A stretch of DNA of 64,000 nt from Chimonanthus salicifolius (taxonomy: Eukaryota; Streptophyta; Magnoliopsida; Laurales; Calycanthaceae). The stretch spans positions 62,857,080 to 62,921,079 of the forward strand of contig CM023538.1 of assembly GCA_013350335.1 (NCBI GenBank), given 5' to 3'. The notes under the pieces were generated by a model that saw only the letters and a program-made list of their open reading frames with translations, made no database searches and had not been told where the DNA came from. This document shows positions 1 through 9,941 of the stretch, one piece after another. The translations under genes and the position numbers were made by a program. Position 1 is the first letter of the stretch; each line of letters starts with the position of its first letter.

Positions 1-242
1 TACCACTCTAATCATGCACATGGGTTGTCGTTACAGGATGAAATAAAAAAAGTCCTCAAAATTTAACTACAATTTTAAAAATTAAAATAAGTTCTCTAGA
101 TTAATTGTGCTTGAAATTAGCAAACAACACCTACATTAAATTCCAATTCTCGTGAAGCTTCTTTTGGTCGAAATTCATGCGTCTTGCATCCGACATAAAC
201 CAAAACTAAGTTATTCTGAGCCTTCACATATCGCGTATCAAT

Positions 243-418
243 GGGACTGAAACTCGAGTCGGGTCGAGTTTTAATAAATCCAATCAAAGTCAATTCAATT
301 TATGTTAAAATTTATTGAACTTAATCTGACTCGAGTCAAATTGCTCATCCAAATTATTAAATCCGATCTGATCCGAATTCCTGTCCAACTCAACTCACTT
401 GAATTGAGGCCAGCCCAA
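243..418. mobile_element. Remnant of the GGGTCGGGT foldback MITE family
   Basis: The stretch has the wording typical of this family: a start like ACTGAAACTCGAGTCGGGTC, a run about a 'aaatttattgaa' core, and complementary GACTCGAGTC/CCGATC-type words toward the end. Better copies lie at 22245-22611, 26186-26405, 48761-49114 and 58774-59059. It sits just upstream of the PPR gene, so that gene's promoter or leader may lie partly within it. The ends are too diverged to define target duplications. The first 240 bases hold nothing else I recognise. Confidence 0.35.
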
Positions 419-446
419 TCTGAATTTTCTTTTTCCTTCTGCGCAG

Positions 447-2396
447 TTGCCTCCCTTCTCTCATCTTCCTGAAACAGGGGAAGAAGAACCCATGTCTTTA
501 GCACTCCCTATGTCTTTAGCACTCCCTATTGCTGACACTCTTCCCCCAAAAACCTTCCCAAAAACCCCAATCCGCCAAAACACAAACCTCTCTCTCCTCC
601 TCCTCTGTACCCACCTCCAAGAAGCCAAGCAAGTCCACGCGCTCATGATCAAATCCTCCCAATTCTCCGACCGCTACTCGGCAAGCAGACTCGCTGAATT
701 CTATGCCATCTCCGACAATGGCAGCCTTGACTACGCTGAAAAGGTCCTCAATTCCATTCAAGAACCCTACACCTTCATATGGAACACTGTCATGAGAGGC
801 CATCTCAAAAGAGATGACCCCATTAATGCCATCAATCTGTATCACCGAATGTTACGTTTTTGCACCGAGCCCGATCACTTCACCTTCACGTTCCTATTAA
901 AGGCCTGCACCCAATTGCACTCACCCATCATCGGAAAACAGCTCCATTCACAGATTATCAAGTGTGGTCTGGAATCAAGCACCTATATCCGCAACAAATT
1001 GATTCATTTGTATGCCATATCTGGCCCAATTTCAGATGCACGGAAGGTGTTCGATGGAAGTTCTGAATTGGACATTGTTGCTTGGAATAGCATGCTTGAA
1101 GGATATGCCAATTGTAAAGATGGTAAATCTCTTCATCGGCTGTTTGATCAAATGCCACATCGAGATGTAGTCTCTTGGAATACAATGATTGCTTTTTATG
1201 TTCAGATGGGTGAGTTTGGGGAGGCAGCTACAATGTTTCGATTGATGCAAGAAAGCGGAGAACAGCCAAACCAAGTGACATTAATCAGTGTTTTGTCAGC
1301 AGTTGCCTATTTGGGTGCACTTGCACAAGGAAGATGGCTACATGCTTATATTGATAAACATGGAATCGAGCTTAATGAGAACCTTGGTTCGGCACTCATT
1401 AACATGTACTCAAAATGTGGATGCTTGGAAGGTGCAATTCAAGCATTTGAGAAGACAAATCGGAAAAGTGTTGACACTTGGAATGCAATGATCTCTGGGT
1501 TTGCATCAAATGGGCATAGTGTAAAAGCTCTTGAATTTTTCTTGAAGATGGAGGATTGTGAAGTTCAGCCCAATGCAATTACCTTCTCTTGTGTCTTGAA
1601 TGCCTGCAGCCATGCTCGGCTTGTTAAAGATGGTGTTGAATACTTCAGGAAGATGACAGAGGTTTATGGGATTGAACCAGATATTGCACATTATGGGTGC
1701 ATGGTTGACCTCTATGGCCGTGCAGGCTTCTTTGATGAGGCAGAGGAAATGATGAGAAAGATGCCAATGGAGCCTGATGCAGTTATGTGGAAAGCTTTGT
1801 TGGCCGCTTGCAAGACCCATGGAAATTTTAAAATGGGTGAGCGAGCAGGCATCAAGCTGATTGAATTGGCTCCTAATGATCATACCAGCTATGTGCTTTT
1901 GTCAAATATGTATGCAATGGCAGATAACTGGGATGGTGTTTGTAAGGTGAGAAAGATGATGTGGGAAAGGAGTGTAAAGAAAGTACCTGGATGCAGTTCA
2001 ATTGAATTAGATGGCGTTATTCATGAGTTCTTGGTAGGTGATATCAATCATTCTCGAAAGAAAGAGATCTATGAAATGCTGGATGAAATGGGCCATCAGC
2101 TGAAGCTTGCAGGGTATGAGCCTGACACTAAACAGGTTTTGTTGGACATTGATGAAGAAGACGTGAAGCAGACTTCATTGAGTCACCATAGTGAGAAGTT
2201 GGCAATTGCCTTTGGTTTTATCAGCACAAAGCCATCAACAACCATCAGAGTTGTTAAGAACCTACGTGTCTGCAGTGATTGCCATTCTGCTATCAAGCTT
2301 CTGTCCAAAATCTATGACCGGAACATAATTGTCAGGGATTCAAATCGATTCCACCATTTCACAAATGGGTCATGTTCCTGTGGAGATTATTGGTGA
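447..2396 (+). CDS. PLS-class pentatricopeptide repeat protein with E and DYW domains
   Basis: This is an intronless 649-aa protein. Proteins of this class bind single-stranded organelle RNA and direct C-to-U editing in mitochondria or plastids; the DYW domain is the deaminase. Seen here: a low-complexity Ser/Pro/Thr-rich N-terminus (about 1-60, a plausible transit peptide), tandem P, L and S repeats to about residue 520 (for example the 'D.V.WN.M..GY' and 'P...T...VL.AC' signatures), E motifs, then the DYW domain. The zinc/deaminase residues are present: HSE near 581-583, CSDCH near 609-613, and the C-terminal CSCGDYW. Length is normal and no repeat is broken. Three in-frame ATGs compete (447, 492, 510); 492 and 510 begin two copies of an 18-bp tandem repeat encoding MSLALP, and the true start is unclear. 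I did not recognise the specific family member. Confidence 0.95.
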   Translation: MPPFSHLPETGEEEPMSLALPMSLALPIADTLPPKTFPKTPIRQNTNLSLLLLCTHLQEAKQVHALMIKSSQFSDRYSASRLAEFYAISDNGSLDYAEKVLNSIQEPYTFIWNTVMRGHLKRDDPINAINLYHRMLRFCTEPDHFTFTFLLKACTQLHSPIIGKQLHSQIIKCGLESSTYIRNKLIHLYAISGPISDARKVFDGSSELDIVAWNSMLEGYANCKDGKSLHRLFDQMPHRDVVSWNTMIAFYVQMGEFGEAATMFRLMQESGEQPNQVTLISVLSAVAYLGALAQGRWLHAYIDKHGIELNENLGSALINMYSKCGCLEGAIQAFEKTNRKSVDTWNAMISGFASNGHSVKALEFFLKMEDCEVQPNAITFSCVLNACSHARLVKDGVEYFRKMTEVYGIEPDIAHYGCMVDLYGRAGFFDEAEEMMRKMPMEPDAVMWKALLAACKTHGNFKMGERAGIKLIELAPNDHTSYVLLSNMYAMADNWDGVCKVRKMMWERSVKKVPGCSSIELDGVIHEFLVGDINHSRKKEIYEMLDEMGHQLKLAGYEPDTKQVLLDIDEEDVKQTSLSHHSEKLAIAFGFISTKPSTTIRVVKNLRVCSDCHSAIKLLSKIYDRNIIVRDSNRFHHFTNGSCSCGDYW

Positions 2397-3011
2397 TTAG
2401 GGTCGTTTTAAATTTCTTGATTGGCTGTAGCTTTGACCAAATGCAATGCAGAAAAAGTTGAATTTCTTCGATTCTCTGCGTGACATATTCCTCATTCCAC
2501 ATTTTGAACCCTTGGGATTGCTGGAGTTCAGGACCATGCAGAAAAAGGAGAACTTCTTGGAGAATGACCCATCTAGTTATACTTTGGGAGATACATAAAG
2601 ATGGGAACAAAAATAATATCACAGCAATCTCTGTTGTATCAGGAGATGATCATGTGCAGTCATAGGAATGGTTAAAATGACTGAATTGCATAAGAACAGA
2701 GATTGAAGATGTTTCCAGTCATTGTTGATGATAGGTTTTGAATAGATCAACAATTTCCAGGCTGTTAAAGTAACACTCCAATCAGGATAATGAGAACTGT
2801 CTTGTTGGAGCATTGAACCCCTGTATTATTATATGGTTATTGCAAATACGCTAAGACTATTGAGAATTGAACAACTATTTCAGTGAACCATTTTACAAGT
2901 AACCACTGCTATGAATCTCATTTCCTCTGGAATAGTACATTGTCTCAGGTGGATACAGGTTTTAGCGAAGTTGGTAAGTGTTCATCGTTATAATAAGAAG
3001 GGTTGTGGCTT
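2397..3011 (+). other. 3' flank of the PPR gene
   Basis: No coding potential or recognised element was seen. The proximal part is presumably the 3' UTR. It contains 'atgcagaaaaag' and 'ttcttcgattctc'-type words twice (near 2447 and 2536), suggesting a small old duplication. Confidence 0.4.
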
Positions 3012-3229
3012 TGAGTTATGTAAAGTGATTGGCCTGACGGTCAAGAATCAAGATGCCCTCCTCATGAAGCGGGGCCTTGAGTTCGATTTACGCTCAACTC
3101 CAACGGATCACTCCTCGTAGTCTTAACCAGTGTGAGTGGATTGAGAGGTTTACACATGTCCGTGGTATTAGTCTCAACTCCAGTGTGGGGTGTCCATGTT
3201 GTCAAAAAATAAATTAAATTAAAAAAAAA
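3012..3229 (+). mobile_element. SINE-1 family copy (diverged)
   Basis: The copy carries the tRNA-like head of the commonest SINE in the window: 'cctgacggtcaagaa', then a B-box-like 'GAGTTCGATTTACGCTC', the mid-block 'cggatcactcctcgtag', and an A-rich end at 3218-3229. It is diverged in its 3' half, with an atypical 'agtctcaactccagtgtgggg' block. Confidence 0.6.
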
Positions 3230-3925
3230 AAAATCAATTCGAGCCAGGTTTGGATCCTTATCTATCTTTGATGAGAAATGATCCTATACTGTTATCTTAA
3301 TGGCAAGGATGACTAAAGAGCGTCCCACCTCTTAATATTTTGGACTGTTCATTAATTTTTAATCCAAGGATATATATATATATACCCACCATTAGATGGA
3401 TCAAATAACAAATACAAGGTTTGAGAAAGGACGCCAAAGAAAACATACTAAGCACCACAACCACATGGGGTCTATTTTTCAAATGACTTAGTCCTTTCAC
3501 ACCCTTTTTCTCGTACTTTTTGGATAGGAGCAGATACTGGACTTGTCCTTCCGTCCACTTATCATAATCTAAGTGGTTGGAAGATACACCGGTGTCTCTA
3601 TCACTTCCCTTTTACATAGTAGATACTTTGGTGCTTAAAAATAGATATTTTCTATTTATTCAGTGAGTCAAATCAATGAAATAACAACTTCTCTTAGAGG
3701 GGAGAATCTGAGTTCACACGACTTGGTCCTTTTTTAAACATACTTTTTTTTTTTGGATAATAGATTCTTTAGGCACTTAAAAGATGGGTGTATTTCCATT
3801 TATTCAGAGTGAAATCAATATAATAACAAATGATCTTAAGGGGAAAACATGAGTTCTTAAGACTACTACAGTACAATAACCCTCAAAAAAACCAATACAA
3901 AAGAATATGGCAAACAGTACAAAGT
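3230..3925. other. AT-rich spacer, no gene seen
   Basis: This spacer lies between the PPR gene and the 3' end of YIF1. It includes a short (TA)n run near 3368 and two similar blocks (about 3608-3740 and 3755-3860) sharing 'tagat...cttaaaa...tttccatttattcag.gtgaaatcaat.aaataacaa', an old local duplication. Confidence 0.4.
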
Positions 3926-6572
3926 TCATGAACCAATGTTGCCAAGCCAGAAGAACACAGGGAACTGTGCAGCAGCCATGAAAAGTAGAAGATAGTGATA
4001 CATGTTTGAGTACTTCTCATAACTCCTCACCTCTGCAAATAGGACCCTTTTCATGGTCTTCACCAAGAAAACTGCCATGCAGATGCACATCCATGGCATC
4101 ACAAAGTAATAGGCCAATCTCCAAAACATCCCTGCCAGAACAGCCACAGACATGCCAATGAAAGCATACCCAGCATATGCAACAATGTCCAGTAATGGAG
4201 CCCCTCCACTCCCCAATGAATACAACATAACTTTCAGCAATGTCACCTGCAAAAACCAACCAAGCGCCCCCTTGGTGAATTGCAGGCTCAAAGCTTCTGG
4301 GCTAAACCTGCACAATGACGGAAGATGAGATTGCAAAAGGCAAAAAAAAAAAATTACTAAAGAATAGTCAAAAGTTAAAACTATAATTGGGCACAAAAGT
4401 TCTACAAAATCCCATCTTCTTAGTAAAAGATTTCTGATTCCATGGGAGTACCACACCAACAAAATAATAATTAAAGGTCTTACTAGTTTCCGGATTTGTC
4501 TAAACTTCAAGAATATATTATTGCAGAAAGAAGCATCAATGTGGGGTTCACAAGTAGGCCTCTATTGATAATAATTGAGAATGGGGAACTCTTAAAAGTT
4601 CTGCAGCTCATATGTAGAGTAACTACATTAGTCTTACTTTTCAATTTTTCAGATTTGTGCTGGAGAGGAGAAATTTGAGATTTTCTCGCTCCTTCCCTTC
4701 ATTATCAAACGAGGATAAATGAGGGTTACCTCGGCTGCATTTGGATGGGGGTAAAGGAGATTATGTGGGATAACCCCATTATCCCTGTTTGGTAACTAAG
4801 GGAGAGGGATAAAAAATCAATTTTTTCTCTCTCCTCCTCAACTTTTGAAAACCCTTTTCAATAGAGGGGTTTTCATATTACTTGGGGTAACCCCTGGGAA
4901 GGAACCCTCCATCCAAACGCAGCCCTCATTACCAAAGAGGGGTAAATGAGGGTTACTCTCGTTTTCACCCCTATACCCCTCATCTAAATTCAACCATAGT
5001 ATCGCAGAAAGAAGAATCAGTGTGGGGTTCACAAGTAGGCCTCTATTGATAATAATTGAGAATGGGGAACACTTAAAAGTTCTGCAACTCATATGTAGCT
5101 TAACTACACCAGTCTTACTTTTCAATAAGTCCCAACGAGAAGCCTGCAAGAACCATGTAGGTACCAAACGCCATGAATGGAATATAGAGATCTGGAGCAT
5201 TGATGTCATAAATTGGAGGCTTATATGATAGCCTACCCCCAACAGGCTCAGTTATCCTCGTCCAATGTCCCTTGATGAATGCAAAAGCAAACAAAATAAA
5301 GGAAATTCAGTATCATTTTGTAATATTATGTGATGAAATCAAGAAATGTAACAGCCCAAATCTTTCTTCTTGGGAGAAATTATACTGCTGGATGGTTTTA
5401 TTTGCATGATGTCCAAAGAATGACAAATACAGCATGATCTACATACAACAAGCACAATATCGCAAGGGAAATTTTGGGGCTGTTGCCCTTCCATGACTGG
5501 GCCTAAGTGCCCAACACATGAAAAACTCAATTCACAAAAAAGAAATTTGAATCCATGGGCACAGTAGTTTGCAAGGCAAAACAATTATTAAATAAAAAAT
5601 AGCAATATGTAACGAGGGCAATCCAACGTCAAAAAAGTTAGGAAGATCTTGGGTTTATAAGTGGGGGTGGGGAACCTTGGGAATAGTTAACCCTTTTGAG
5701 TGTGAAATCGACCCATGACAATTTGGTATTAGAGCAAAACAAGGCATTTCTGACTGAGACTATCCCTGACGCGTGGACCCTACATAAAAGAGGTTTGTGT
5801 CCCCCTGGCAAAGAACAACAGGGATTGGGTCTAGGATATTGTAGTCCCAAGGCTTCTCCTAACACGTGGACCCTACACGAAAGAAGTGTGGGTCCCCCTG
5901 GTGAGGGTGCCAGAGATTGGGCCCGAGAACGTGTAACGAAGGCAGTCCCACATCGGAAATGCCCTATGAAGATCTTGGATTTATAAGCGGGAGTGAGAAA
6001 CCTTGAGAGCGACTAGCCTTTTTTGAGTTTGAAATCGACCCGTGACATATAGCTATTAAAACAATGGTATTAGTAACCACCACTTACCCTATGTAAGAAT
6101 GGAAACAACACCACCTTCAACTTGTTCCTGACGTACTGGCCGTTCACTTGAAAATAATACTGAGGATCAGAAAAGTACCTGCTGATCTGTTTGTTTGCAC
6201 AGAAGCTTGGTTAGTAAATTTCTTTTCCTTCTTTTTTTTTTAAAAAAATGCAACAAGAAGGTGGTTAATAAGGTGCAGAATGCAGAAATTAATGAAATTC
6301 ATTGGTAAAAAAAAAAAACCACTAGTGACTGTAAACTTTATTATGTGTCTGCATGCATGTTCACATGTACATGTATAAATGCCATGCACGTTCCATACAT
6401 TGCTTTGCACATACTCAGAGCTTGATCCCAAGATTTTCTCTCCATATGCACCCAACCCACCCCTGATGAGACCAGACCCAGCTCCACTCAAAGCATTTTC
6501 AAATGCATGAGGTTGACGACGAATTAATGGAGACCTTGGCATCCCAGCTTGGCTTCCCACGTAATCGTACAT
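3926..6572 (-). CDS. YIF1: YIF1/HRF1 family Golgi membrane protein
   Basis: The CDS has four exons on the minus strand: 6572-6399, 6186-6088, 5270-5119 and 4307-3926. They join in frame to 268 aa, close to my memory of the Arabidopsis homologue (about 269). YIF1 partners YIP1-type proteins in ER-Golgi vesicle traffic; plant copies are also called integral membrane HRF1 family. The hydrophilic N-terminus carries '[17 protein letters not shown]' and 'SSEYVQSN', followed by '[14 protein letters not shown]', '[18 protein letters not shown]', and about five membrane segments in the C-terminal two thirds. Every junction is GT-AG and in phase. The start ATG at 6572-6570 lies 2 nt inside its exon; an upstream non-coding exon begins at 6922. 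The introns carry repeats: a TRIM at 5608-6046, and a MITE plus a duplicated copy of the exon-3 donor region at 4523-5125. Confidence 0.93.
4523..4644. repeat. Duplicated copy of intron segment plus splice donor (copy 1)
   Basis: These 122 bp closely match 5004-5125, the true end of YIF1 exon 3 plus its donor. The copy includes, on the minus strand, the words TTGAAAAGTAAGAC spanning the exon end and GT donor. It therefore places a second, decoy 5' splice site inside the intron. Confidence 0.85.
4733..4924. mobile_element. MITE in the YIF1 intron
   Basis: The terminal inverted repeats are GGCTGCATTTGGATGG (4733-4748) and its complement at 4909-4924, matching 15 of 16. A possible 3-bp CTC direct repeat flanks it, which would fit a PIF/Harbinger-like element. 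Beyond that lie imperfect direct repeats of about 35 bp (near 4698-4732 and 4925-4961, 'aaatgagggttac'). The element separates the two copies of the duplicated intron segment. Confidence 0.65.
5004..5125. repeat. Duplicated intron/exon boundary segment (copy 2, functional donor)
   Basis: Partner of 4523-4644 at an offset of 481 bp. Here the minus-strand GTAAGA donor at 5118-5117 follows the open reading frame of YIF1 exon 3, so this is taken as the original copy. Confidence 0.85.
5608..6046 (+). mobile_element. TRIM-1: miniature LTR element with tRNA-Met primer site
   Basis: Two terminal direct repeats begin TGTAACGA and end TGACA (5608-5720 and 5933-6046). Directly after the first lies TGGTATTAGAGC (5724-5735), one base off the usual initiator tRNA-Met primer-binding word TGGTATCAGAGC. 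The 212-bp interior encodes nothing; it contains an imperfect duplication of 'cgtggaccctacA.aaaga' and 'gtccccctgg' (near 5769 and 5860). The second repeat holds GTCCCACATCG (5945-5955) then TTTATAAG (5980-5987). No matching target duplication is visible (caata against tatag). It lies antisense in a YIF1 intron. Confidence 0.85.
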
Positions 6573-6809
6573 TGCTGTAAAATGAGCAACCATATAAATG
6601 AGCTTACATTGACAATCATAAAACATAGTAGTGATAACAATTGAGAGAGAGAAGAAGAAGAGGAGTAATATAACGAAAGAATAAAGAGAAGGAAAAAATG
6701 TAGCTTGATCAAGAGAAAATCTTGTCTCATTTGAGGTTAAGGTCAACTAATCAATCAGAAAATATGCTGAATTCACTCTGGGCCTTATCATTGCATACTT
6801 GAAAACCTC

Positions 6810-6895
6810 TGTTAATAAAAGTCCCACATTTCCTGTGGTCCTGTGGAATATGGGGTTTATAAATGCATGTACATCCTCTCCTTAAGAAGAAGAAG
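6810..6895 (+). mobile_element. TRIM-like LTR fragment
   Basis: It begins TGTTAATAAAAG, carries GTCCCACATTT (6821-6831), and after exactly 24 bp TTTATAAA (6856-6863). That is the arrangement of the LTRs of the three TRIMs in this window. No second repeat or primer site was found, so it is a solo or truncated LTR. It lies in the intron of the YIF1 5' UTR; the right end is uncertain. Confidence 0.5.
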
Positions 6896-6921
6896 AATTG
6901 GGAAAAGAAGATGAGAGTTAC

Positions 6922-7330
6922 CCAGAATGAAGACAAAATCACAGATGCTGATGTTCTTTCAGTAATCGCCGCAGATTAAGAGAGAAGTGGATGATAGCGT
7001 CAAGTAGACGGAGAATTCGTGAACCAGCAGCGATAAAAGGTGGAAGAGGGATGACCCAACAGTGAGAAACGGCGGAAAAGGAATTGCAGAGAGGAAAAAC
7101 AGAGAAGTGAGAAAGGGGAGAAAAGGGAGAAAAGGGAGAGAGGAAAAACAGAGAAGGGAGAAAGGGGAGGAAAGGGAGAGAGGAAGATACGAAAGAGAGG
7201 AAAAACAGAAAAGGGAGAAAAGAGAGAGAGGCAGAGACGAGAGAAACCAGTAAAAACGAGAGGAAAATCAGAGAAGAGAGAGCAGAGATGGAGTGAAGGG
7301 AGAAGGGAGAAAAACCAGAAAAAACGCTGT
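6922..7330 (-). promoter_or_regulatory. YIF1 5' UTR exon and promoter-proximal purine/pyrimidine tract
   Basis: On the minus strand a GTAACT donor at 6921 ends a non-coding exon that pairs with the acceptor at 6576-6575. Upstream, 7060-7310 is almost pure purine on the plus strand (gggagaaaagggagaga-type words repeated), so the transcribed strand reads as a CT-rich leader, common in plant 5' UTRs. The apparent open frame there is low complexity and not taken as a gene. The transcription start was not located. Confidence 0.55.
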
Positions 7331-9440
7331 GCTGTACAATCTGGCTTTATCCGAGAATTTACCGGTTTGAACAGGCGACAGTTCCGGACACGTGGACCAA
7401 TAAAAATAGTAGGTCGGCCAAAAACGCTGATCTAAGAGCTCAGGCGAGCGGGACTGTTTCCAAATCCTTAAAACCGACAACTGTTGACTCGACAAGGGTG
7501 GATCAATTATAGATCTTTCAAGATGGTGTTAACTGTTAATTGAATAATTAAATTAAATTTTAATAGTCTTTAAATTTGATCATTTATAATTTAAAATTTA
7601 AAAATATAACTTAAGTGTATTTTTTGTAGAATCTATATTGAAAGGTAGATATTTCCAAGAGAATTATATCTATCACTATTTGTAGGCCTCATCATTAAGT
7701 CATTGATAAAGATCTTAACAAAGTATTATTATTTATAGATTTTTTTAAAGTCTATCATTGAATTTATTTGAATAAAATTCTAAAAGACTTGTTGACTATG
7801 CTAATTAAAGCTCAACTTTTTAAATTATTTTTAAAAATTTATATCATGATACATAATTTACACAATCACCATGAAGTGTTGTATGAAGCCTTCATGAGAG
7901 TTTTTTCAGCCACTCTCCTTTTTTATATTAATTATATATTGTGCATTTAACAGAGTCTTGATTTGGCTATATATATGTCATAATTAATTTTTCTATCTTA
8001 TAATCTTAAACTTTGATCATCTAATTTATTTATTTTTGAGATGCTAATCAATAAAACAAAATTTTAATCACCCCACACAGTGAGAGGTGTTAACCTTCAT
8101 GTGAGTCCTACGACATGCATTTAAAAAAAAATCACTTACCACTAATGAACTAAGGTAAAGGGACTTTAGTGAGAACATTTCGAAAGATATGGACTCCTTA
8201 AGATAAAGTGTCTTTTTTTAGAAAAATCATGTTATTTATCGAAAATGAATCTAAAATATTTTAGTATTTTTTTTTTATATATATAAAACGGGTATTCTTA
8301 TTCCACATTTAAGTTGAGACTAATCCCATGTATATACAAAACTACCTGCAAGTTTCATATATCAAGTAAGCTTGAGAGGAAAAAATCTTGAGTTTATTTC
8401 AATAGGGGAACAATAAGCAAGATTGATCTTCTGTTTGTTCGTGAAGTGCCAACGAAAACCATCCAAATTTATGATAATCTCATAATTTCCCAGTTATTTC
8501 ATCTATTCACTCGATCTTTTTTCTTTGTCTCATATCAATAGAAGATATTTTTATCATTACATAATATGGAGTCGGGGTTGGAGTTAAGAATTAACCAAAG
8601 CTAGATGCTGGGCCTCTTTTTTCATTAATATGAATTTCATTTCTTTTAATTAATTTGAAGCTTTTTAAATACCTCTATAACTCAAGACCTCCAATATAAT
8701 TTTAAAAGCTTAAAGGAGTTGAGTTTTAGTATTTTAATTATTATTTTTTTTCATTATCAATGTGTCCAAGCCTTGTAAAACATCTAACTAATCCTCGTGA
8801 CATATGTAAACCTCTATATCCACACACCAAATAATACTACATCTTGGTTGATTCAATTAAAGATATTTTCATTGTATTACATAATATTTTTTAAGAAACA
8901 TCCCTCTTTTCAAATCCATAAATATCTTTTAATTTTCATTTAGCACAGCTAATATACCCAAAAAAACATGCCACATCAGAATTCAACAATCCATTCATTC
9001 TTTACACAATTTCATTTTACATCTATATTGATGTTCAGACAATCAGTTTATCATTTCTTTCAGTAGAATTTCATTGAACAATAAAATACAAAATAAACAC
9101 CATTTACCTTATAGTTTAATTGTAAGTAAATATATTAAGTTGAGCTTCATTGATGTGGTAAAAAAGACTGCAACAGGACTCTCATTTTATAACCATCAGA
9201 TGCTTTTTCAGAACCATAAGCAGAAAGGAGATTACAATATAAAGCTAATTCATTGCCTTGAATAACTAACAGAACAACAGAGTACAGTAACATAGACTAG
9301 AGACAATAGTAGGGCAACATCACAAGGATGCAACCAACTTAGACGACGATACATTTGACAAATTTATTATTGTCAGGCACCACAAGGGACAGAACGAACT
9401 AGTAGATGATACCGACTCAAACGACTGGCAGCAGGCAACG
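7331..9440. other. AT-rich spacer without recognised genes
   Basis: Stop codons are dense in all frames and only short non-similar frames occur. No tRNA, snoRNA or terminal-repeat structure was found. Poly-A/T runs near 8121 and 8268 suggest eroded retroelements, but I could not assign them. Confidence 0.5.
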
Positions 9441-9449
9441 GACGATCCA

Positions 9450-9830
9450 TCAGACAACACCATGTTTAGAAATCACCACCACCGAAACGGAGGACAAGGT
9501 GTAAGTCGGTATTTTGATCTTACAAGTTGAGCCAGAGTTGAAGGTTTGAGGACATTGGCAGCGTCTGTAGCAGATAGGTATTCTGATCTGTTCTGCATCA
9601 CCCTGTTCTCCATTCTGGAGATTGTAGAATGAGAACAACCCGTCATTGCCTAAAACAGCAGCCCATATAACGTTTGGATCAGATGTTTTAGAGAAAATAA
9701 ATTGCCAAAGTAGAGCATTATTCTGGTCATAGGCTTGCCATGAATTAGAAATTAAAGCTGCAGAGTGATACCACCACCAATCCGGTTAAGTGTTCTCTTG
9801 GTTTCTGCCTGCATAGACCAATGCCAAAGT
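9450..9830 (-). pseudogene. Fragment of a G-type lectin S-receptor-like kinase (LECRK type)
   Basis: On the minus strand the frame through 'SWQAYDQNNALLWQFIF', then 'WAAVLGNDGLFSFYNLQNG', then 'IRIP' and a Cys-rich end ('CYRRCQCPQTF') resembles the bulb-lectin to PAN-side region of LECRK/RLK1-type receptor kinases as I remember them. Those are plasma-membrane kinases acting in immunity and stress. Here only part of the ectodomain is present: no signal peptide, transmembrane segment or kinase domain was found. Part of the fragment is tandemly duplicated (9704-9941). It is interpreted as a broken gene piece; the family assignment is from memory. Confidence 0.5.
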
Positions 9831-9941
9831 AGAGCATTATTCTGGTCATAGGCTTGCCATGAATTAGAAATTAAAGCTGCAGAGTGATACCACCACCAAT
9901 CCGGTTAAGTGGTCTCTTGGTTTCTGCCTGCATAGACCAAT
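9704..9941. repeat. Two 119-bp tandem units in the lectin-kinase fragment
   Basis: Units 9704-9822 and 9823-9941 are nearly identical; the visible difference is 'aagtgTtctc' against 'aagtgGtctc'. Such near identity implies a recent duplication, or slippage or assembly error. Confidence 0.9.

Noticed and set aside
5945..5987. A genuine U6 snRNA gene downstream of the USE-TATA module
   Set aside because: No U6-like sequence follows; the module lies inside a direct-repeat LTR.
5608..6046. Cassandra-type TRIM carrying 5S rRNA sequence
   Set aside because: The terminal repeats contain no 5S-like A/C box region; only the snRNA-like GTCCCACATCG plus TATA was found.
7062..7253. 63-aa Glu/Lys/Arg-rich plus-strand frame
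   Set aside because: Read-through of the purine tract at the YIF1 leader; pure low complexity.
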